Source of the DNA: Diaphorobacter sp. HDW4B
GTDB taxonomy: Bacteria > Pseudomonadota > Gammaproteobacteria > Burkholderiales > Burkholderiaceae_C
Assembly (NCBI RefSeq): GCF_011305535.1
Contig: NZ_CP049905.1
Location: forward strand, 744,001 to 808,000
DNA: 64,000 bases
Direction of reading: 5' to 3'
The position numbers were made by a program, and so were the translations under genes. Positions 17,067 to 25,823 of the stretch are shown here, piece by piece (positions within the stretch are counted from its first letter, which is position 1; the number at the start of each line of letters is the position of its first letter). Below the pieces are notes generated by a model that worked only from the letters and a program-made list of their open reading frames with translations, was not told the origin of the DNA and did not search any database.

Positions 17067-19175
17067 ATGAAGATTTGGACACATCTTTTCCGAACAGCGC
17101 TTGTTGCTATGCTCATGAGTGCGAATGTAGCGAACGCGCAGAACATTCTTGTTCTGACCACAGGAGGTCAAAACTCCCGACCAGCTCCGGAGCTCGAAAA
17201 CAAATATATGCCAGCGATGGTGCAGGAGTTTTCCAGTCCGCTGACATTCGGCGACTTTACGACTGGTGGCAATCCCTGCAGCGGGACAAATAGCACCACT
17301 GTTGGCTCGTTGACGAAGTCCGTCACCTGCAATCAGACCGAATTGGTGAATGGCACCGTCATGGCTTCATCCACCTTTGACCCGGGCTATGACCTTCTGG
17401 TAGTGGCTTCTGCTTACACCACAATAGACGCAGCAGATTGGGCTGTGATCGAGGATGCAGTTCAAACGCGCAAGGTGCGCGGTGCGGTGTTTTTCATCGA
17501 CACAATCAACGGGGCCAACACGACGGCCATAGAAGGTTTGCTTTCACGAGTTATGGGAGCCCCCGTTACTCAAGGCTCTCAGTTTCCTGGTGGCAACTTT
17601 TACTTTCCGCTCAACACTGCCGCCGCCGCACAGAGTAGCTTCACCGGCTTACCCACCTTGGAACTCAACAGTGGGTTTTATGCATATAACGGGGTGCCAT
17701 CACGTTACGCTCTGTATACGGGCGTGAATGAATTAGCTACAGCTACTCCGGGGAATGCGACTGACCCAACGTCAGCCACAGGCATTTTCGTACCCCAGAG
17801 TGATTCTTATGCGGGTGCTGGCGCCTGCGTTTTCGGCGTTACGGACATCGGCTGGGGGGTCAGTGGAACTGGGCACAACATTGGCAAGCTCGGCAATGCT
17901 TTTCTGACAGAATTCAACAAGTCTGCTCCTGATGGAATTTGTGCCACTCCCTTGGCAGCACCTCCCACGCTCGCCATTCAAAAGACAACCACTGCCAACA
18001 CTGCCGCCTTTCCATCCAACGGTGTCGCGGTTCCCTATACTGTTGAAGTCAGCAACGTAAGTACCACTGCGCTGGCACTCAACGTTGGAGTAAGCGACCC
18101 GCAGCCTACAGGCATAACACTAGGTCAGTGGGCATGTACTCAAATTACGCCTGCCGCACCTGCGAATTTGTGCCCCACTGGATTGCCAACTGGCGATCTC
18201 GTTACCACAATCGCGTCGCTACCCGCTGGTGCGAAGCTTCAGTTCACCACCAGTGGGACCGTGACGGACAATACCCAATCACTGACCAACGTGGCTACGC
18301 TTCAGTTGCCTCCCGGGGCTATCTGCGATGGAGGCGGCAACCCTTGCACATCACAGGTGTCTTTTGCCTTGCCGCCATCGATCAGTGTGATCTGCGAACC
18401 AAGCAGTATTCTTGATTCACCTTCGCAGACTGCAGTTTGCAGTATTTCCTCCAGCATCTCAGCACCCGCTGGCGGTTTGACCGTCGCATTGATTCCACCA
18501 GCCTCCCCGCACGGACGCTATTCCACCGACTGCGGCTCGACTATCACGATACTCGAAGGAAGTCTTAAGGCTACCTGCAGCATTACCGCGACGCCCAATG
18601 ACACGCCTGGAGATGGAGATGTGAATGTGACGCTGGCATTGGCTACTCGACCTGTTGGTGCCAACTACCAAACGGGATTGCCATCCCAAGCCACAGTATT
18701 GGTCAAAGATGACGATGTCGCGGCCGCCACGCCGGAAGCAACACTGTCCTGCACACCGACGACACTGGTCGACGCCGAAAATCAGGTATCCATTTGTACC
18801 GTCAGCCTAAGCGCTCCCGCCCCAGCAGGAGGACTTGGTATCATTATCGTTCCACCAGCGACCAATGGTCGCTACAGCACGACCTGTGCATCGCCCCTCG
18901 CCGTTCCAGCAGGCGCTAGCACTGCTACTTGCGCTATCACAGCCACGCCCAATACAGTTGCTGGCGATGGTAGCGCCTCAGCCCTTGTCCAACTGATACC
19001 CGGAACCGGCTATGGAGTGGGTAATCAAGCGCAGGCGACGGTCAATATCAACGATGATGACCAAACAATGACTGTTGCACCTGTTCCCACTTTGGGTCAG
19101 TGGGCCATGATGATCCTGTCGATTCTTGTCGCGTCGATTGGCGTTGGATTGTCACGCAGGCAGTTGCGCAAATAG
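17067..19175 (+). CDS. Exported IPTL-CTERM surface protein (moron 1)
   Basis: 702 residues. Order: signal peptide to about residue 25 (LVAMLMSANVANA), a glutamine-amidotransferase-like domain (about 26-300, starting NILVLTTGGQNSRP), a DUF11-like segment (about 305-440), two related Cys-containing Calx-beta-like repeats (each with LSCTPTTL or ICEPSSIL and ending in NDDD or KDDD), then the tail VPTLGQWAMMILSILVASIG and RRQLRK. That tail is the IPTL-CTERM sorting signal: motif, membrane span, basic end. It runs against the late operon, so it is probably a cargo gene expressed in the lysogen and displayed on the cell surface. The partner and true function are unknown. Confidence 0.8.
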   Translation: MKIWTHLFRTALVAMLMSANVANAQNILVLTTGGQNSRPAPELENKYMPAMVQEFSSPLTFGDFTTGGNPCSGTNSTTVGSLTKSVTCNQTELVNGTVMASSTFDPGYDLLVVASAYTTIDAADWAVIEDAVQTRKVRGAVFFIDTINGANTTAIEGLLSRVMGAPVTQGSQFPGGNFYFPLNTAAAAQSSFTGLPTLELNSGFYAYNGVPSRYALYTGVNELATATPGNATDPTSATGIFVPQSDSYAGAGACVFGVTDIGWGVSGTGHNIGKLGNAFLTEFNKSAPDGICATPLAAPPTLAIQKTTTANTAAFPSNGVAVPYTVEVSNVSTTALALNVGVSDPQPTGITLGQWACTQITPAAPANLCPTGLPTGDLVTTIASLPAGAKLQFTTSGTVTDNTQSLTNVATLQLPPGAICDGGGNPCTSQVSFALPPSISVICEPSSILDSPSQTAVCSISSSISAPAGGLTVALIPPASPHGRYSTDCGSTITILEGSLKATCSITATPNDTPGDGDVNVTLALATRPVGANYQTGLPSQATVLVKDDDVAAATPEATLSCTPTTLVDAENQVSICTVSLSAPAPAGGLGIIIVPPATNGRYSTTCASPLAVPAGASTATCAITATPNTVAGDGSASALVQLIPGTGYGVGNQAQATVNINDDDQTMTVAPVPTLGQWAMMILSILVASIGVGLSRRQLRK

Positions 19176-19277
19176 GTATTTCCCGCAAAAAATACTGAGC
19201 CACCTCCGGGTGGCTCTATACGTTTTGGTAGGTTGCTTCAGTAGCGTTTCGGATAGTTCTTATCGAGCCATGCTGGA
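18684..19277 (+). repeat. Direct repeat, left copy (about 594 bp)
   Basis: Matches 23473-24066 at a constant offset of 4789 bases with fewer than 25 differences seen by eye. It spans the last repeat and IPTL tail of moron 1, its terminator and the last 18 bases of the large-terminase gene. Confidence 0.9.
19197..19216 (+). terminator. Terminator after IPTL gene 1
   Basis: GAGCCACC tccg GGTGGCTC hairpin, 21 bases after the stop, followed by a weak T-rich stretch. It also lies between convergent transcripts (moron 1 and the large terminase), so it may work in both directions. Confidence 0.65.
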
Positions 19278-20639
19278 TCCGTGCCGCTTGATCTTTTGAC
19301 CCGGATTTCCCGCATCGTTGTCCATGCGCGGCAGTGCCATCCCTATATATCGCCACACGTCCGCGCCATGACTGGCGTCATCGTGCAGCGGCGCGCCCGG
19401 CTCCTGCGTGCGTGGATCGATCTGCCGCTTGTACCGACTCAGGCAGTCCAATAGCTGAGCGCACTTCTTCTCGTCAATGTAGGCCTGCGGAAAGATGCCG
19501 CGAGCCAGACGAATGCCCGCCTCCAGCCCGAATCGCTCCAGCACTTCAACCTCGCGCTTCATGTCCTCAAGGATCTGCTGCGCGGTCTGCCCCGTCTTGA
19601 AATCACCGTGCGCACCGTCGTGCGGGAGGAAGTCGATGCCCCAGCGATACGGCAGCTTCTCCATCTCCTCGACATACCACTCGAGTGTCTTCTGGTTGTC
19701 CTGCATGAAATTGATGACGCGGAAATCCACGGGCGTGCGCTGCACGAACGCGATGGCCATATTGTCGGCCCAGCCCAAATCCCAAACGGTGTGCACCGGC
19801 AGACGCGGGTTGTACGGCACCAGACAGACGCGCTCCTCGTTGTAGAGCTTTTCCACCTCTTTGGCGTAGATCGCGCCAGCAATCGCGCGCTTGGGTTTGC
19901 CCTCCCAGACATTCCAGTAGGTCTCGGGATCGCGCTTGAAGTGTCGGAGTCGCTCTTTCTCCAGCACCTCCGGGAACCATGGGTTGTCACGCCAGTTGAT
20001 CTCGCACAGCCATGTGTCCTCATCCGCGTTGGTGATGAAGCGCGAATAGGTCGCATCGCTGGCGAGATCAGGATTGAGCGTGAGCCAAATCTCAGAGCCA
20101 GGCCGCCGGATGGTCGGTACCAGCACCTCCCAAGACCGAGCACTGACGCTCTGCGCCTCTTCCACCCAGACAATATCAATGGCCTCGAACGACTTGATGG
20201 TGTCGACGGTGTGGCTCTGCAGTCCTGCGAACAGGATCAGTGTGCCGTTGGCTCCACGAATCTCAGTGTCCAGCACCTCGTAGAACCCGCCGAGTTTCAA
20301 TGCTTCGATCTGATCGCGCAGAAGCCGGTGCACGGAATCGCGCATCGACTTCTGGATTTCACGGGCGCACAGGATACGCAGCGGCCGGTTGCTGCCCATG
20401 ACGAGCAGCGCCATCGCAACAGACCACGACTTGGCTCCGCCGCGCCCGCCATACATGACCTTGAAGCGTCGCGGCTGAAACAGCCCGCGCAGCTTACCCG
20501 GAAACTCGATGCGAACGCGCTCCCGCTCTACCTCGTAGTCCTGGGCAAAGTCGGCGACGAGTGAGCCGCCATGCACGTCCGCGAGTGTCGCGGCCAGAAT
20601 GCTGGGCTGTGTTGTTCCGCGAATCGGAGCGAGTCTCAT
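19260..20639 (-). CDS. terL: Terminase large subunit (prophage A)
   Basis: 459 residues. ATPase motifs: Walker A GGRGGAKS at about 64-71 and Walker B-type IVWVEEAQ at about 155-162. The C-terminal part with VWDLGWADN and HDGAHGDFKTG is the nuclease domain. It packages DNA into the prohead through the portal. Its ATG overlaps the small-subunit stop by 4 bases. The last bases of the gene are duplicated as a relic behind the second IPTL gene. Confidence 0.9.
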   Translation of the reverse strand: MRLAPIRGTTQPSILAATLADVHGGSLVADFAQDYEVERERVRIEFPGKLRGLFQPRRFKVMYGGRGGAKSWSVAMALLVMGSNRPLRILCAREIQKSMRDSVHRLLRDQIEALKLGGFYEVLDTEIRGANGTLILFAGLQSHTVDTIKSFEAIDIVWVEEAQSVSARSWEVLVPTIRRPGSEIWLTLNPDLASDATYSRFITNADEDTWLCEINWRDNPWFPEVLEKERLRHFKRDPETYWNVWEGKPKRAIAGAIYAKEVEKLYNEERVCLVPYNPRLPVHTVWDLGWADNMAIAFVQRTPVDFRVINFMQDNQKTLEWYVEEMEKLPYRWGIDFLPHDGAHGDFKTGQTAQQILEDMKREVEVLERFGLEAGIRLARGIFPQAYIDEKKCAQLLDCLSRYKRQIDPRTQEPGAPLHDDASHGADVWRYIGMALPRMDNDAGNPGQKIKRHGSSMAR

Positions 20640-21439
20640 GCGCCGCCTGCAGTCGGATCGTTCTCGCGCTTCGGTGGATCAACGAAATGAATCTCGAAGT
20701 GTCCGACTCCGCCCCCGCCCTGCTGCTCGTTGTCGCGCTTGTACATGCCGTGGTAGCGCATGAGCTTCTCGGCGACATCCAGTTGGCTATGGATGCTGAT
20801 CTCCATTCCGTTGCGAGTTTCCTTCGCGCCGCCGAACAGTGCGAGCGCACCTGCCGACATGCTGCGCGTGTCCTTGAGCACAGTGCGCGACGTTCCACCA
20901 CCAAAGCACTCGGGACAGTCCTGATTCGGCGGCTTCCGGGCGTCGTAGCCGATACCGCCCGCCTCCGGGAAGGTCGCTATCGCCTTGCCTTCCTCGACCC
21001 ACTTCTCGCGCTTGGTGTTGTATTCCGCCATGGTGTATTGGTACTGGTGGCCAATACCGTAGCAGTGACGGCAGCAAGCGACATAGACCTCCACCAGTTC
21101 GCGCGGGTCAGCCATCAGCATCTGATTCAGGCGGTTCACAACGTCCGCCGCCTTCACCTCGGCACGCTCCACAACCGCCTTGGAGAACTCCCGCACAAAC
21201 TCCTGCACCTTCACATTTCTCAACAGGCGAGCGCCCTGCGACGCTGACGTGTTCTTGCTGTACCCGGCTTTCACTGCCGCCTGCGTGGCATTGAAATCAG
21301 ACAACACATACTCTCGCGCGAATGCACGATAACGGTCCTCGGTCGTGATTTTTGGCTTGGCCGGTGGTGGTTTGGCCTTCGCCTTTGCCTTACTGCTTCG
21401 GGAAGCATCAGGCTTGGGCTTTCGGGAGGAATTGCTCAT
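20636..21439 (-). CDS. terS: Terminase small subunit (terminase_2-like)
   Basis: 267 residues from the ATG at 21439. After a basic N-terminus (KPKPDASRSSKAKAKAKPPP), residues about 35-90 hold YVLSDFNATQAAVKAGYSKN and the SQGARLLRNVKVQEF helix, the DNA-binding signature of terminase_2 small subunits. A C-terminal module has two Cys pairs (CCRHCYG and CPECFGGG), likely a zinc ribbon. It recognises the packaging site. Dispersed-element copy 6 lies 8 bases before the ATG and no good Shine-Dalgarno is present. Confidence 0.85.
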   Translation of the reverse strand: MSNSSRKPKPDASRSSKAKAKAKPPPAKPKITTEDRYRAFAREYVLSDFNATQAAVKAGYSKNTSASQGARLLRNVKVQEFVREFSKAVVERAEVKAADVVNRLNQMLMADPRELVEVYVACCRHCYGIGHQYQYTMAEYNTKREKWVEEGKAIATFPEAGGIGYDARKPPNQDCPECFGGGTSRTVLKDTRSMSAGALALFGGAKETRNGMEISIHSQLDVAEKLMRYHGMYKRDNEQQGGGGVGHFEIHFVDPPKRENDPTAGGA

Positions 21440-21447
21440 CCCTACAA

Positions 21448-21466
21448 CATGACAGGCTTGGTACGG
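21448..21466 (-). promoter_or_regulatory. Dispersed 20-bp element, copy 6
   Basis: Plus strand reads catgacaggcttggtacgg, diverged only at its left end. It precedes the small-terminase start codon. Confidence 0.45.
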
Positions 21467-21476
21467 AATCAATCGC

Positions 21477-21650
21477 TCAATATACGCACAAAGCTTTCCG
21501 CGAAAACCAATGCTTCGTGACGAGGGAGCTGACCGCTGACGAATGGGCGAAGCCCCTCGCCAAGCAGGTTTGCATGTGTCGAAATCCGCCCTGCCCCTGC
21601 ATCAATTCAATGAGCAGGTCCGAAATTTCAATAACGCCTTTTGGGTCCAT
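21477..21650 (-). CDS. Possible small protein upstream of terminase
   Basis: 57 residues from an ATG at 21650 with GGA 5 bases upstream: MDPKGVIEISDLLIELMQGQ and on. It could be the last gene before terminase or a remnant left when the second IPTL gene entered. The rest of the gap up to 21846 is AT-rich leader of the IPTL gene, with no other feature that I can see. No family recognised. Confidence 0.3.
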   Translation of the reverse strand: MDPKGVIEISDLLIELMQGQGGFRHMQTCLARGFAHSSAVSSLVTKHWFSRKALCVY

Positions 21651-21846
21651 GTCATTCCTAGAAGTGCCATTCGCATGGGGGCATCCTTGTAGTTGCCGCA
21701 TAACGTCATCAGACTTGGTGCGGTCAAAAAGAAAATTTGCTTAGAGTCAATCGCTGCTGACATTTTTTTGCAAATACTCTCTTTGATCAACAAGAGATAT
21801 CAGTTACCGTTTGTAGTTAGTTCTATTCAATTGTGATTGAAAAAAA

Positions 21847-23964
21847 ATGATGCCAAACCGATTTTCGATCTGCCTGCTTGGTGCCTTGATTCCGTTGGGC
21901 GCAAATGCTGCTGCCGGAGCCCCACTGCCTCGCTGCTCAGTTGACTCCCAGTCGTACTATCTGATGCGCTATACAGAAGTGGGAACTTCTGCCACCAATC
22001 TACGCACTCCGACTACCAGTTTAGATTTGGCAGTTGTGCCAGCCAGCGGTTCCGTCACTCTTACAAACATCTGGAATGCACAAGCTGCACCAACTCCCTC
22101 TCAGTGGGACGGCTCCCCGACTGCGGGCGCGACCGTCGCTGGGGGCATGGGTAAAGACGGCTACATCTATGCGATGAGAGCTGTGGGAGCATGGGAGCCG
22201 GGCTGGACCAACCCAAACTGGCAAACGCACACGCGTCGCTACGAGATGCTTCGGTTTGGCCGCAGCGGCGTGGACAATCTCGGTATCGTGAGCGGTTTGG
22301 GGCCTTACCGGAATGATGCAAACGTCACGGTGAGTGGAGCGGTGGATCTTCGACTTGGGCCCAACATGAACGCGGCAGACATCGATCCGGTAAGCGGAAT
22401 CATGTATGTGGCGTCTTTCCAGTCCAGCGGATTGTTGGACAAAATCTTCAAGATCGATGTCACACAGACACCCCCGCAGTACGTAGGGACCCTTGCGCTT
22501 ACCCAAAGCATTCCAGGAGCTCAATCAGGAGACTTTGCCATAGATGCAGCAGGTCAGTATGCCTACGGAGTGGCCAAGGCTGCAGGAACCTTCGGCAACT
22601 CCACAAGCTATCGCATCAATTTGACTACAGGCGTAGTCGAATCATTGGCAACTGGTCTTGGAATTATCCCTTACGGTGCTGCGGCACGATTGCCAAACAA
22701 TTCCGCCAAGATGGCTTTCTATGGCCTAAGTACGCAAATCATGACTCTGCCCACAGGGACTCTGGGCACCAGTCAATCCACTCCAACCTCAACCAGCTCA
22801 GATGGAGCCGCGTGTCTACCGAAGTTCAAGACTACCTTGCAATGCGTTCCACTTACACTGGTCGATGCCGACAACAACGTCGCCACCTGCACCATCGCTC
22901 TCGATCAGCCAGCGCCAATTGGTGGTATTGCCATCGCGCTGACACCTCCAGTAACTGATACACGGTACACGACAACCTGCGCATCATCTGTCACGATCCC
23001 TGCCAACACGACCACCGCTCAATGCACCATAGCCGCTACAGCTAACACCACCCCAGGGGATGGAGATGTAACGGCAACAGTATCACTGACCACACCCGCG
23101 GCGACTGACGACTACGAGCTGAGCACGCCATCGAGTGCCAGTATCCTGATCAAGAACGACGACCTACCTACCGTCAACCTGACATGTACGCCCAATACGT
23201 TGACGGACTCCCCCGGTCAGGTATCAACATGCACTGTCACCTCAAATGTGCCCGCGTCCGTTGGAGGAATGACAATCGCCTTGGTGCCTCCTGTTGCAAA
23301 TCCTCGCTACATTAGTACCTGTGGTGCGAACATCTCCTTGGCGGAAGGCGAAAGCAGCAATACCTGCACCATCACGGCGAATCCAAATACCACTCCGGGT
23401 GACGGCGACGTTGCCTCATCGTTGGCATTAGCAATACCACAACCAGGTTCAGGCTACCAGATAGGCACACCGTCCCAAGCCACAGTATTCGTCAGAGATG
23501 ACGATGTCGCGGCCGCCACGCCGGAAGCAACACTGTCCTGCACACCGACGACACTGGTCGACGCCGAAAATCAGGTATCCATTTGTACCGTCAGCCTGAG
23601 CACTCCCGCTCCAGCAGGAGGACTTGGTATCAATATCATTCCACCAGCGACCAATGGTCGCTACAGCACAACTTGTGCATCGCCCCTCTCCGTTTCAGCA
23701 AGCGCTAGCACTGCTACTTGCGCTATCGCAGCCACGCCCAATACAGTTGCTGGCGATGGTAGCGCCTCAGCCCTTGTCCAACTGATACCCGGAACCGGCT
23801 ATGGAGTGGGTAATCAAGCGCAGGCGACGGTCAATATCAACGATGATGACCAAACAATGACTGTTGCACCTGTTCCCACTTTGGGTCAGTGGGCCATGAT
23901 GATCCTGTCGATTCTTGTCGCGTCGATTGGCGTTGGATTGTCACGCAGGCAGTTGCGCAAATAG
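21847..23964 (+). CDS. Exported IPTL-CTERM surface protein (moron 2)
   Basis: 705 residues. Signal peptide to about 22 (CLLGALIPLGANA), then a beta-propeller-like domain (about 25-310, with GKDGYIYAMRAVG and DIDPVSGIMYVA) resembling DUF6923, then three Calx-beta-like repeats with conserved Cys (LQCVPLTL, LTCTPNTL, LSCTPTTL), and the same IPTL-CTERM tail as moron 1. The last 165 residues are nearly identical to moron 1; the N-terminal domain is unrelated. There are two adjacent ATGs and no clear Shine-Dalgarno. Likely a lysogen-expressed surface protein. Confidence 0.8.
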   Translation: MMPNRFSICLLGALIPLGANAAAGAPLPRCSVDSQSYYLMRYTEVGTSATNLRTPTTSLDLAVVPASGSVTLTNIWNAQAAPTPSQWDGSPTAGATVAGGMGKDGYIYAMRAVGAWEPGWTNPNWQTHTRRYEMLRFGRSGVDNLGIVSGLGPYRNDANVTVSGAVDLRLGPNMNAADIDPVSGIMYVASFQSSGLLDKIFKIDVTQTPPQYVGTLALTQSIPGAQSGDFAIDAAGQYAYGVAKAAGTFGNSTSYRINLTTGVVESLATGLGIIPYGAAARLPNNSAKMAFYGLSTQIMTLPTGTLGTSQSTPTSTSSDGAACLPKFKTTLQCVPLTLVDADNNVATCTIALDQPAPIGGIAIALTPPVTDTRYTTTCASSVTIPANTTTAQCTIAATANTTPGDGDVTATVSLTTPAATDDYELSTPSSASILIKNDDLPTVNLTCTPNTLTDSPGQVSTCTVTSNVPASVGGMTIALVPPVANPRYISTCGANISLAEGESSNTCTITANPNTTPGDGDVASSLALAIPQPGSGYQIGTPSQATVFVRDDDVAAATPEATLSCTPTTLVDAENQVSICTVSLSTPAPAGGLGINIIPPATNGRYSTTCASPLSVSASASTATCAIAATPNTVAGDGSASALVQLIPGTGYGVGNQAQATVNINDDDQTMTVAPVPTLGQWAMMILSILVASIGVGLSRRQLRK

Positions 23965-24066
23965 GTATTTCCCGCAAAAACTACTGAGCCACCTCCGGGT
24001 GGCTCTTTACGTTTTGGTAGGTTGCTTCAGTAGCGTTTCGGACAGTTCCTATCGAGCCACGCTGGA
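23473..24066 (+). repeat. Direct repeat, right copy (about 594 bp)
   Basis: Second copy of 18684-19277, same orientation. Its distal end still carries a mutated copy of the end of the large-terminase gene (tatcgagccacgctgga), although terL is 2.6 kb away. The stretch 24067-24202 that follows holds no gene that I can support. Confidence 0.9.
23986..24005 (+). terminator. Terminator after IPTL gene 2
   Basis: Same GAGCCACC/GGTGGCTC hairpin as behind moron 1, followed here by TTTACGTTTT. Confidence 0.65.
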
Positions 24067-24202
24067 CCCTCTCCTCCGAATCTTGCCTCCCCCACCCCGC
24101 ACGCCAATGATCCCCGCATCCTTGGCCTGCGCCTACTAACGGATGGCATCAGCCCCTTCTGAGCAGCTTTTGCCAACTACATCAACAAGTGCTGATCACT
24201 TC

Positions 24203-24526
24203 TTAAATTGCTACTCCTATCGAATACCGCATCACTGGCTTGCGCCCCGGCAAGCTGCTCATCTCCGAGTCAATCAACTCCAGTCGCGCCAAGTACTGCA
24301 GCGCCCAATCCACCTCGCCCTTCGACCTCCCCAGCGTCAGCACCAGCTCGGGGTGAAAGAACCAGCGGCCGGGGTGCGCGCGCAGAAAGCGCAGCAGCAC
24401 ATCGGATCCGCTTCCCGGCTGGATCACTCCCGGCGGCCGTGGGTTTGCTGGTCGTGGCCTCTCCTCGACACCACGGGTGCTCATCTGCTCGGCCATCCAG
24501 TTCATTGGGTCATTCATTGCTGTCAT
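24203..24526 (-). CDS. Small winged-helix-like phage protein
   Basis: 107 residues from the ATG at 24526 (24517 is also possible), overlapping the end of the upstream gene. The C-terminal half, SDVLLRFLRAHPGRWFFHPE followed by LVLTLGRSKGEVDWALQYLA, reads like a helix-turn-helix or winged helix. It ends the replication operon just before the second IPTL gene, so a regulatory role is possible. No family named. Confidence 0.45.
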   Translation of the reverse strand: MTAMNDPMNWMAEQMSTRGVEERPRPANPRPPGVIQPGSGSDVLLRFLRAHPGRWFFHPELVLTLGRSKGEVDWALQYLARLELIDSEMSSLPGRKPVMRYSIGVAI

Positions 24527-24956
24527 GTGGATATGGCAGGTTTGCAGGCCACTGGCCCATTGCTTTGATTTTTCGTTGCGTGTCGGCGGCCCACACCGAT
24601 TCCAACTCGCGGCGAACAGCCTTCGGACACAGCGCTCCCTGATCCAGCCGTGCATGGCAGCCCTGAATGCCGGGCCGATCGCAACAGGCCGGAAACAACG
24701 TCAGGTCACACGCCTTCATCCCCATACCCTTTCCGGTGTTGGCGTGCGCCGCCTGGCTGAATCCGGGCACGCCGCAAATCACACACGGCAATCCAGCCAC
24801 CGCCCGTCGATACGCCTCGCTGCGAACTGGCGTGAGCTTCGGTGCGGCGCTCACTTGGTCGGCAATGACGGCGTACATCACCTGCACGGCCAGCGGCTTG
24901 TGCACGATCGGCGCGCGCTCGGGGCGTTTTGGGCGCTTGAATCCAGAACGCTTCAT
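24510..24956 (-). CDS. HNH/NinG-like recombination nuclease
   Basis: 148 residues from the ATG at 24956 (ATGA overlap with the gene before). The C-terminal part has CVICG, then AAHANTGKGMGMKACD and CCDRPGIQGCHARLD: paired Cys, His and a GMGMK signature of a treble-clef nuclease such as the Ref/NinG-like proteins that phages use in recombination. The N-terminus is very basic (KRSGFKRPKRPERAP). It lies beside RusA, which supports a recombination role. Confidence 0.6.
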   Translation of the reverse strand: MKRSGFKRPKRPERAPIVHKPLAVQVMYAVIADQVSAAPKLTPVRSEAYRRAVAGLPCVICGVPGFSQAAHANTGKGMGMKACDLTLFPACCDRPGIQGCHARLDQGALCPKAVRRELESVWAADTQRKIKAMGQWPANLPYPHDSNE

Positions 24957-25474
24957 TCGTTGAAGCCTCCCAGAATCGACTCGATCATCTCGATGCGCGC
25001 GACCGGCGTCAGGTGCTTCCACAGCGTGCGGGCGGCATGCTCGGTGCGCAGGAAATTGACCACGTCACCATGGAATTGCTCCATCGCGCCCTGCTCCAAC
25101 TTGCTGTAGCTGATCGAGCGCGGAACGGGAATCACGCCGCCCTTCGGCCCCGGATACCAATCAACGAACGATGCGCCCACCTTGAGCCACGCACGGAAAC
25201 TCTCGAAGTCCTCGAAGCGCTCTTGCGCCTCATAGACTACTTGCTCCAGCGCCATGTGCTTGCGGTGATACCAGCCAAGACGCGGCTGCACGGTCGAGAT
25301 CTCCATCATCTCGCCCGGCTCCAGGCCCATGATGCGATTCCAGAGTCGGCGCCACTGGCGGCGGCCCTGCTCGCCCAGTCCATCGATGATCCCGAAGACC
25401 ACCCGGCGCGCGGCGTCCTTGTCGGCTTCGGTGGCCTGCATGTCTTCTTGGCGAACCAGAATGATTTCAGGCAT
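24953..25474 (-). CDS. DUF1367-like phage protein
   Basis: 173 residues from the ATG at 25474, starting MPEIILVRQEDMQATEADKD. The segment RLGWYHRKHMALEQVVYEAQ and the later FRAWLKVGASFVDWYPG match the DUF1367 pattern. Members sit in the nin-type region of lambdoid phages; their biochemical role is not known. Overlaps neighbours on both sides. Confidence 0.65.
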   Translation of the reverse strand: MPEIILVRQEDMQATEADKDAARRVVFGIIDGLGEQGRRQWRRLWNRIMGLEPGEMMEISTVQPRLGWYHRKHMALEQVVYEAQERFEDFESFRAWLKVGASFVDWYPGPKGGVIPVPRSISYSKLEQGAMEQFHGDVVNFLRTEHAARTLWKHLTPVARIEMIESILGGFNE

Positions 25475-25823
25475 GCGACACCTCCACGCGCACAAACCCG
25501 CCGATCTCGTCGGCGCGAACGATCGACAGCGACCAATGCTTGTCGTCCACGCCGAGCACATCAGCCAGACCATCGAGCCCCGACTTCATCCGCGCCAGCG
25601 CGTTGTCGAGGTCAAACGCACGCCGGTTCGGCGGAACGAATGTGAGCGCCAGATGCAACTTGTCTGCCTCGATGCGGCGCGCGCCCTGCTCCTTCGCAGT
25701 CCAGCCACACGCGGCGCGGTAGGCCTTCTTGGCTTTGGCCACTGCGCGCCAGTGCAGACGCGCATTCGGCGAAAGCTCCTTCGGCGGCCATGGCAGAGTC
25801 AGTGTGAAAATTGGATTGCTCAT
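25467..25823 (-). CDS. rusA: RusA-type Holliday junction resolvase
   Basis: 118 residues from the ATG at 25823 (ATGA overlap). Residues 1-35 give TLPWPPKELSPNARLHWRAV, the RusA entry motif. Residues about 70-90 have RRAFDLDNALARMKSGLDGL with the acidic pair of the active site, and GVDDKHW follows. RusA homodimers cut four-way junctions symmetrically. In phages they resolve recombination and replication intermediates before packaging. Confidence 0.85.
   Translation of the reverse strand: MSNPIFTLTLPWPPKELSPNARLHWRAVAKAKKAYRAACGWTAKEQGARRIEADKLHLALTFVPPNRRAFDLDNALARMKSGLDGLADVLGVDDKHWSLSIVRADEIGGFVRVEVSHA

Noticed and set aside
21602-21793. 63-residue minus-strand ORF in the leader of the second IPTL gene
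   Set aside because: AT-rich leader sequence; no ribosome-binding site and no family resemblance.
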